Shown here one piece after another: positions 14,145 through 18,552 of a stretch of DNA of 18,552 bases (positions are counted from its first letter, which is position 1; every line of letters begins with the position of its first letter). The notes beneath the pieces are model-generated. The model was given only the letters and a program-made list of their open reading frames with translations, had not been told where the DNA came from and did not search any database. Origin of the DNA: CAMEON01 sp045602325 (GTDB lineage: Bacteria; Bacillota; Clostridia; Oscillospirales; CAG-272); NCBI GenBank assembly GCA_045602325.1, contig JAZSBH010000014.1, positions 1 to 18,552 on the forward strand, read 5' to 3'. The translations under genes were made by a program, and so were the position numbers.

Positions 14145-14924
14145 ATGACCATACGTGAGCTTTACACCGCCCTGGCGGAACAACTCCCCCGCTCTCTGTC
14201 CTGCGATTGGGACAACGACGGCATTTCCTGTTGCCCTGATCCCGACGCTCCCGTGACGGCCATCCTGATCGCCCTTGACCCCACCGAGGATGCGGTGGAG
14301 GAGGCCATAAAGCAGGGTTGCAATGTCATTCTCACCCACCATCCCATGCTGTTCCGCGGGCTCAAGACGGTAGACGGCCACGAGACCGGCTCCCGCAAAG
14401 TCATTCGTATGATCCGCCATGGCATCACTGCCATGGCCTTCCATACCCGCCTGGACGCCGCTGACGGAGGGGTGAACGATATCCTCGCCGCTCGACTGGG
14501 GCTTCAGAACGTGGAGCCCTTCGGAGATGACGGTAATCCCGCGGGCAAGCCCATCGGTCGGGTGGGCAATCTCCCCGAGACTGTCAGCACAGATGCCTTT
14601 ATTGAGATCGTCAAGGGGGCTCTCGGTCTGTCTGCCCTGGTCTTTGCGGGGAGTGGAAAGTCCGTCCACCGCGTAGCGGTGCTGGGGGGCGCGGGAGAGG
14701 ACGATATTGCCGCCGCCGTGGCCGCAGGTGCTGATACCTACGTTACGGGTGAGCTGAAATACCATACCCTTTGCGATGCACCCTATGGGGTCATCAATCT
14801 CATCATGGCGGGACACTATCACACCGAGGCACCCGTGCTGGATCGCCTGGCCGAGCTTTGCGCCGGGATCTGTCCCGAAATCCCCGTCCGTATCTTGAAT
14901 ACCACCCGTGTAGAGGTGCGGTGA
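14145..14924 (+). CDS. Nif3-like dinuclear metal-center protein
   Basis: 259 residues, the compact form of the Nif3/YqfO (DUF34) family without the long central insertion of B. subtilis YqfO. Metal-site motifs are visible: ILTHHPMLF with His65-His66, the FHTRLDAADGGVND segment, and GHYHTEAPVL near the C-terminus with His and Glu ligands. Members form toroidal hexamers with two metals per subunit; the name 'GTP cyclohydrolase 1 type 2' is often attached, but the physiological reaction is unsettled. It starts 11 bp after trmK with AAGGAG, so the two are co-transcribed. Confidence 0.93.
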   Translation: MTIRELYTALAEQLPRSLSCDWDNDGISCCPDPDAPVTAILIALDPTEDAVEEAIKQGCNVILTHHPMLFRGLKTVDGHETGSRKVIRMIRHGITAMAFHTRLDAADGGVNDILAARLGLQNVEPFGDDGNPAGKPIGRVGNLPETVSTDAFIEIVKGALGLSALVFAGSGKSVHRVAVLGGAGEDDIAAAVAAGADTYVTGELKYHTLCDAPYGVINLIMAGHYHTEAPVLDRLAELCAGICPEIPVRILNTTRVEVR

Positions 14925-14947
14925 TTCACATCGAATTCATATTCCTG

Positions 14948-14956
14948 TGCTACAAT
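14948..14956 (+). promoter_or_regulatory. Extended -10 promoter of the PAP2-like gene
   Basis: TGC-TACAAT is an extended -10 element (TGn before the hexamer) without a convincing -35 box. It would start RNA near 14963, which leaves the GTG at 15003 as the first start with a ribosome binding site. Confidence 0.4.
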
Positions 14957-15002
14957 TCAGTTGGCTTCCAAGTCTAATCTCCAAAAAAGAAGGTATACCC
15001 CC

Positions 15003-15596
15003 GTGTCTCAAAGGCCCCTGTATCTGAAAATTGCCCATGCCGTACGTATCGTGACGGTTCCTCCTGTGATGGTAGGAATTCTCATGGTCCTGCTGTTTAC
15101 TCTCCGTGACGACGTATTCGCCAATGCCGCCGAGATGGTAATCTCCATGCTCGGTCTGACCGTTTTGCCAATCCTGGCCTACCCCGTGTCGATCATGATC
15201 CCCTCTATCCGAAGGAAGGGCAGGGAAGGACAGCGCTCTTTAGCCATGTATCTTTCTACCGTGGGGTATCTGGCGGTCTTTGTTTACGGTCTCGTTGCCG
15301 GGGTTGGTACCGGCCTTATGCACATCTACGCGGGCTATCTTTTCTCGGTCGTCATCCTGCTGGTTTCCAACAAGGTGTTCCACGTCCGTGCCAGCGGGCA
15401 CGCCTGTAGCGTGTCGGGGCCTCTGGTCTACTCGGGGTATTTCCTGGGTATCTGGGGCATTGTTGTTGGTGTTGTTTGTTGGGGCATCATCCTCTGGGCT
15501 TCGCTGGTCATGAAGCGGCATACCCTCAAGGAGTTCATTTTGGGAACTCTCACCTGCCTCCTGTCCTTTGCGGTGGGCTGGCTGATCTTCCATTGA
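15003..15596 (+). CDS. PAP2-like integral membrane protein, degenerate phosphatase motifs
   Basis: 197 residues from a GTG start preceded by AAGAAGG at 9 nt; an in-frame TTG at 14961 lacks a ribosome binding site and would place the promoter -10 box at its door. Five or six hydrophobic segments (starting near residues 15, 43, 80, 100, 135 and 178) make it a polytopic inner-membrane protein. ASGH (130-133) and KRHTLKEF (His173) recall two of the three motifs of PAP2-type phosphatases (PSGH and SRx5Hx3D), which act on lipid phosphates. However, the Arg and Asp of the third motif are not in place, so catalytic activity is doubtful. It may be a non-enzymatic relative. It lies 78 bp after the Nif3-like gene. 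Confidence 0.6.
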   Translation: MSQRPLYLKIAHAVRIVTVPPVMVGILMVLLFTLRDDVFANAAEMVISMLGLTVLPILAYPVSIMIPSIRRKGREGQRSLAMYLSTVGYLAVFVYGLVAGVGTGLMHIYAGYLFSVVILLVSNKVFHVRASGHACSVSGPLVYSGYFLGIWGIVVGVVCWGIILWASLVMKRHTLKEFILGTLTCLLSFAVGWLIFH

Positions 15597-15612
15597 CCTG
15601 TAACGATAACCG

Positions 15613-15650
15613 AAAAAACTCCCTCTCCAAAGCGGAAAGGGAGTTTTCTT
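15613..15650. terminator. Bidirectional terminator between the PAP2-like and GDPD genes
   Basis: ACTCCCT-c-TCC pairs with GGA-a-AGGGAGT around an AAAGC loop, flanked by AAAAAA on the left and TTTTCTT on the right. It gives a U-run on both strands and so ends both convergent genes. Confidence 0.88.
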
Positions 15651-15669
15651 GTTGTGGGTGGGAGTGGTC

Positions 15670-16407
15670 TCACTCCAAAATATCGGTGGTCAGATAATCC
15701 ACACCCCAAGACAGAAGTCTCTCGGCCAGCTCCACCTCGTCCACGTTCCAGACATTGACCTCGATCCTGTTTGCGTGCATCAGCTCCACGCCCTCGCGGG
15801 TCAGCACCGTCCAGGCAATATCCAAATCCAGCTTCCAGGGGAGAAGCATATCCACCAACTCTTGGTTGGGCGCATGGGTGGTGAGGAACATGAGCTTGGC
15901 GTTGGGGAGGAGCTTGCGTAGTTCCACCATGTTGTCGTGGGAGAAGGAGATAAAGACGGTGTTCTCCAACCAGCCGAGGGAGCGCACCTCCTCCACGATT
16001 CCCGCGATATGCTCGGGTGCAACGGGGTTCTTGATCTCCAGCACCGCTTTTTTCTCATACTTGCGGCAGATGCGGATGTACTCGGACAGAAGGGGAAGGC
16101 GGAGATCGCCTCTGGTGTGCCCGCCGCCGTCGGTGTAGTCCAGCATAGTCAGGCTCCGCAGGGTGGCGCAGTCGGTCTCCTCCACCACGTAATCGTCGCC
16201 GGTGGTATTGATGGTGTTGTCGTCGTGGATGACGATGTACCGCCCGTCCTTGGTCACGTGAACGTCGGTCTCGATGCCCCAGTAGGTGCGGTTGCCCGCG
16301 GCCACAAAGCCCGAGCAGGTGTTGCCCACCTCCAGATGATGGATGCCCTGGTGGCCGATCATGCGGACGGCAGGATTGGCGGATTTGTTGAGCTTGATGG
16401 TGTCCAT
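15670..16407 (-). CDS. Glycerophosphodiester phosphodiesterase family protein
   Basis: 245 residues, typical for cytoplasmic GDPD enzymes; no signal peptide. The TIM-barrel motifs are in order: MIGHQG with His19, WGIETDVHVTKDG with Glu46 and Asp48, IVIHDDN with His61, and VLEIKN with a further Glu and Lys. The usual HRG is HQG, so the Arg of the phosphate site is replaced by Gln20, a variation that may alter substrate preference. Such enzymes release glycerol-3-phosphate from glycerophosphodiesters, using a divalent metal. The Shine-Dalgarno AAAAAGGAG is formed by the last codons and stop of the upstream gene, 3 bp away, so the genes are translationally coupled. Confidence 0.9.
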   Translation of the reverse strand: MDTIKLNKSANPAVRMIGHQGIHHLEVGNTCSGFVAAGNRTYWGIETDVHVTKDGRYIVIHDDNTINTTGDDYVVEETDCATLRSLTMLDYTDGGGHTRGDLRLPLLSEYIRICRKYEKKAVLEIKNPVAPEHIAGIVEEVRSLGWLENTVFISFSHDNMVELRKLLPNAKLMFLTTHAPNQELVDMLLPWKLDLDIAWTVLTREGVELMHANRIEVNVWNVDEVELAERLLSWGVDYLTTDILE

Positions 16408-16410
16408 AGG

Positions 16411-16833
16411 TTACTCCTTTTTCGGTGTGGTAATTTCGGTGATCTCTACTTCCCAAGAAACGATTTCCCACAGGTTATCGCCCACGTGCATGACGTAGTG
16501 ATGGGACTTTTCGGTAAAATCATAGGTTGCTTGATCCTCGTAAAGGGCCGCTCGGAGCTGCTTGATCCACGGAGAATCTACTTTTTCGATCAGGTATCGC
16601 ACGTAGTGTCCGTCGGGATAACAGGCCTCCCGGTTATCTATTTCTTTGATAATATCCAGATTGTACATGCAATCTTCCGTGGTGATCCGCACGGCTTGAA
16701 TGGGCATGAAATGCAAGCGCCAGCGGGCTTCGCTCTCGTCGTCCAGCTCAATGGTGACCGAGTTTGAAGTTACATGGATGTTTTCCAAAGGCACCTCATG
16801 GATCTGCAATCGCGGCTCGACAATACGCAGCAT
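16411..16833 (-). CDS. Uncharacterised 140-aa protein coupled to the GDPD gene
   Basis: No family was recognised. The ATG at 16833 was chosen because AAAGGAG lies 6 nt upstream; an in-frame TTG 33 bp earlier falls inside a hairpin and has no ribosome binding site. The protein is acidic and rich in beta-type segments (VPLENIHVTSNSVTIELDD, RWRLHFMPIQAVRITTED), has no signal or membrane segment, and ends with WEIVSWEVEITEITTPKKE. The layout suggests a small cytoplasmic beta-barrel or sandwich. It is the first gene of a two-gene unit with the phosphodiesterase and has its own consensus-like promoter and a hairpin leader. Confidence 0.8.
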   Translation of the reverse strand: MLRIVEPRLQIHEVPLENIHVTSNSVTIELDDESEARWRLHFMPIQAVRITTEDCMYNLDIIKEIDNREACYPDGHYVRYLIEKVDSPWIKQLRAALYEDQATYDFTEKSHHYVMHVGDNLWEIVSWEVEITEITTPKKE

Positions 16834-16851
16834 GGCCTCTCCTTTCAAAAT

Positions 16852-16881
16852 ATCCCCGCTCACCAAACGGAAAGCGGGGAT
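16852..16881 (-). promoter_or_regulatory. Hairpin in the leader of the 140-aa/GDPD operon
   Basis: AATCCCCGCT and AGCGGGGAT form a 9-bp GC-rich stem (16852-16860 with 16873-16881) and a 12-nt loop, between the promoter and the ribosome binding site. On the minus strand it ends in ATATTTTG, so it could act as a weak terminator (attenuator), and it would also block read-through from the ABC transporter genes. Confidence 0.5.
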
Positions 16882-16906
16882 TTCTCATATGTTCGCTTCC
16901 GCCACC

Positions 16907-16935
16907 ATTGTACCACGGCGGGGGCGGTTTGTCAA
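16907..16935 (-). promoter_or_regulatory. Promoter of the 140-aa/GDPD operon
   Basis: On the minus strand, perfect TTGACA (16930-16935) and TACAAT (16907-16912) are spaced by 17 bp, starting RNA near 16900, about 67 nt before the ATG. Confidence 0.85.
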
Positions 16936-16947
16936 GTCTTGACGGGA

Positions 16948-17769
16948 TTACATTTCCAGAGACTTATGCAAAAATCCTTGCAGAACAGGGGATTTCGGAT
17001 TCCCGAAGACCTCCTCGGGCGTCCCTTCCTCCTCGATGACGCCGCCCGCCATGAAGATGACCTTATCGGCTACACTGCGGGCGAACTCCATCTCATGGGT
17101 GACCACGATCATGGTGCTGTCGGAGGATTTCAGACCTCGGATGACCGACAGCACCTCCCCCGTCAGCTCGGGGTCCAGGGCGGAGGTGGGCTCGTCAAAG
17201 CAGAGAATGTCGGGGGACATGCACAGGGCGCGGGCGATGGCCACACGCTGCTGCTGACCGCCCGAAAGCTGGCAGGGGTAGGCGTTTTTCTTGTCGGAAA
17301 GGCCGACGCGAGCCAGAAGCGCCTCGGCCTTCTCGCGGATGGCGGCGGTCTCTGTCGCCTTGAATTCCTTGGCGGCGTGGGCACCCTTTTCCTTGCGGAG
17401 AGCCTTGACCTCATCCTTCAGGGCGAGGGTGGGCGCCAGCATGAGGTTCTGCATGACGGTGTATTGGGGGAAGAGATTGAAGGACTGGAAGACCAGTCCG
17501 AAGTGCAGGCGGTTGCGGCGGATCTGCGCATCCGAGAGGGTGCGCTTGTCGGCGGCGTCCAAAAGCAGATCACCGTCCACCGAAATGGTGCCCTCGTCGG
17601 GGGTCTCCAGGAAGTTGAGACAGCGGAGAAGCGTGGTCTTGCCGCTGCCCGAGGAGCCGATGATGGCCAGAACGTCGCCTCTGTTCAGGGAGAGATCAAT
17701 GCCCTTCAGAACCTCGTTGGAACCGAATTTTTTGCGGATTCCCTTGACGGATAAGAAGTTTTGTTCCAT
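16948..17769 (-). CDS. Polar amino-acid ABC transporter ATP-binding protein
   Basis: 273 residues, HisP/GlnQ type. Walker A is GSSGSGKT (38-45), the Q-loop VFQSFNLFPQ (near 95), the signature LSGGQ (168-172), Walker B ILCFDEPT, the D-loop SALD, and the H-loop VVTHEM. All nucleotide-binding residues are present, so it should power import of an amino acid or similar small polar solute. The segment between Q-loop and signature is some 20 residues longer than in typical GlnQ because of a charged, Lys/Glu-rich insertion (LALKDEVKALRKEKGAHAAK, about 115-140). It lies 16 bp downstream of the permease gene, with GAAGGAGG before the ATG. Confidence 0.95.
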   Translation of the reverse strand: MEQNFLSVKGIRKKFGSNEVLKGIDLSLNRGDVLAIIGSSGSGKTTLLRCLNFLETPDEGTISVDGDLLLDAADKRTLSDAQIRRNRLHFGLVFQSFNLFPQYTVMQNLMLAPTLALKDEVKALRKEKGAHAAKEFKATETAAIREKAEALLARVGLSDKKNAYPCQLSGGQQQRVAIARALCMSPDILCFDEPTSALDPELTGEVLSVIRGLKSSDSTMIVVTHEMEFARSVADKVIFMAGGVIEEEGTPEEVFGNPKSPVLQGFLHKSLEM

Positions 17770-17785
17770 ATTCGTATCCTCCTTC

Positions 17786-18472
17786 TTACACCGTGTAGTA
17801 GCTCAACTTCTTGTCCAGCAGGTGGAACAGGATGGTGAGCAGGCCGCTGAAGGCCAGATAGAACAGACCCGCGTAGAGCAGGGGAGTCAGATCCGCGTAC
17901 TTGTTGACCTTTTCATAGGCGATGGCGATGACCTCGATGACACTCAAGGCCCGTGCCAGAGCGGTGTCCTTGACCAGGGTAATGACCTCGTTGCTCATGG
18001 GGGAGACGATGCGGCGCACCATCTGCATGAGCACCACCCGGAAGAAGATCTGGGTCTTGGTCATGCCCAGCACCTGTCCCGCTTCGTACTGTCCCTTGGG
18101 GATGGCTTTAATGCCGCCCTCATAGATGACCGCGAAGTAGCAGGCATAGTTCAGAGCGAAGGCCGCCAGAACGAAAACAAATTGAAGATCGGCCATGGTG
18201 TCCAGCCATAACATGGCGGCAAAATCCTTGTTGGGAATCTTCAGGAGCACCGAGGGGATGAAGGTCACCACCACGCATTGCAGGAGCAGGGGGGTACCCC
18301 GCACCACCCATATGATGAGCTTCATGAGGTAGCTGACGGGCTTGAACTTCGCCATGGACAGCACGGCGAAGAGCAGACCCAGCGGAATGGAGATGACCAG
18401 AGTAAGCGCAAAAAGCTTCAGCGTAACGCCGAAGCCCATGCACAGGTCATATAGAACGGACCATGTATTCAT
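17786..18472 (-). CDS. Polar amino-acid ABC transporter permease
   Basis: 228 residues, HisM/GlnP type. Several hydrophobic membrane segments span the protein; VRGTPLLLQ lies near residue 60, and the ABC-interacting EAA loop reads GQYEAGQVLGMTKTQIFFRVV near 130-150 (key residues EAGQVLGMT). It forms the channel with the downstream ATPase. The substrate-binding protein that should accompany the pair is not seen and probably lies beyond the right edge. The ATG at 18472 has only a distant AAGGAAA, so translation may be weak or the start may be set differently; the N-terminus MNTWSVLYDLCMGFGVTL fits the family. Confidence 0.92.
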   Translation of the reverse strand: MNTWSVLYDLCMGFGVTLKLFALTLVISIPLGLLFAVLSMAKFKPVSYLMKLIIWVVRGTPLLLQCVVVTFIPSVLLKIPNKDFAAMLWLDTMADLQFVFVLAAFALNYACYFAVIYEGGIKAIPKGQYEAGQVLGMTKTQIFFRVVLMQMVRRIVSPMSNEVITLVKDTALARALSVIEVIAIAYEKVNKYADLTPLLYAGLFYLAFSGLLTILFHLLDKKLSYYTV

Positions 18473-18524
18473 AAGAGATAACTTGTTTCCTTAGCCATTT
18501 ATTTTTAAAGGTTCTTGGGAGGCA

Positions 18525-18552
18525 CGGGACCCTTCTTGCAAGAAGGGTTCCG
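18525..18552. repeat. Near-perfect inverted repeat at the right edge
   Basis: The core ACCCTTCTTGCAAGAAGGGT (18529-18548) is a perfect 20-bp palindrome, extended by one G-U and three further pairs to the last base of the window. No U-run follows on the minus strand, so it does not look like a simple terminator. Similar GGG-CTT-GCAAG-type palindromes are, in my memory, dispersed between genes in gut Clostridia; it could also end an upstream gene outside the window. Confidence 0.6.

Noticed and set aside
14961..15002. TTG start for the PAP2-like gene
   Set aside because: No ribosome binding site, and it lies immediately after a -10 box; the GTG at 15003 has AAGAAGG upstream.

Overview
The window looks like chromosomal DNA of an uncultured, fairly GC-rich Gram-positive anaerobe of the Clostridia (gut Oscillospiraceae or a related Eubacteriales lineage). 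The evidence is strong AGGAGG-type ribosome binding sites, many near-consensus TTGACA-17-TATAAT promoters, lipoproteins with Thr/Glu/Pro-rich linkers after the lipobox, a Firmicutes-type trmK/Nif3-like pair, and an ECF sigma/anti-sigma pair of clostridial type. No phage genes, transposases, rRNA or CRISPR arrays were seen.

Layout from left to right. (1) A minus-strand secreted lipoprotein with a GH123-like/DUF4091 C-terminus (230-2623). (2) A tRNA-Val(GAC) with consensus promoter and terminator (2712-2874). (3) An ECF sigma factor and its membrane anti-sigma partner, overlapping by ATGA (3000-4624). (4) A 620-bp stretch with no long gene, which is the most interesting part of the window. It holds a 32-codon hydrophobic, lysine-tailed peptide gene with a long structured leader on the plus strand. 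Facing it is a small convergent antisense RNA with its own perfect promoter. Together they look like a type I toxin-antitoxin module (4744-5180). (5) A two-gene minus operon, Gfo/Idh/MocA oxidoreductase plus TIM-barrel sugar isomerase (5242-7334), behind a promoter with a perfect palindromic operator candidate. (6) A divergent plus-strand sialate O-acetylesterase-like lipoprotein (7567-9342). (7) A convergent minus operon of a surface-anchored Ig-like protein and a GH71/99-like lipoprotein (9412-12883). (8) A plus-strand housekeeping stretch: DUF1858 redox protein, trmK, Nif3-like protein and a PAP2-like membrane protein (13113-15596). (9) A minus pair, a short unknown protein and a glycerophosphodiester phosphodiesterase (15670-16833). 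(10) A minus amino-acid ABC transporter ATPase and permease (16948-18472), whose upstream genes lie beyond the window. The last 28 bases form an inverted repeat.

How they fit together: three lipoproteins and one anchored protein, all with the same style of T/E/P linker, sit around an oxidoreductase/isomerase pair. By family they suggest capture and trimming of complex, perhaps host or mucin, glycans outside the cell and catabolism of an unusual sugar inside. The substrate assignment is inference. The type I toxin-antitoxin candidate sits between the sigma-factor operon and the sugar operon, with its own promoters and terminators, so it appears to be an independent module.
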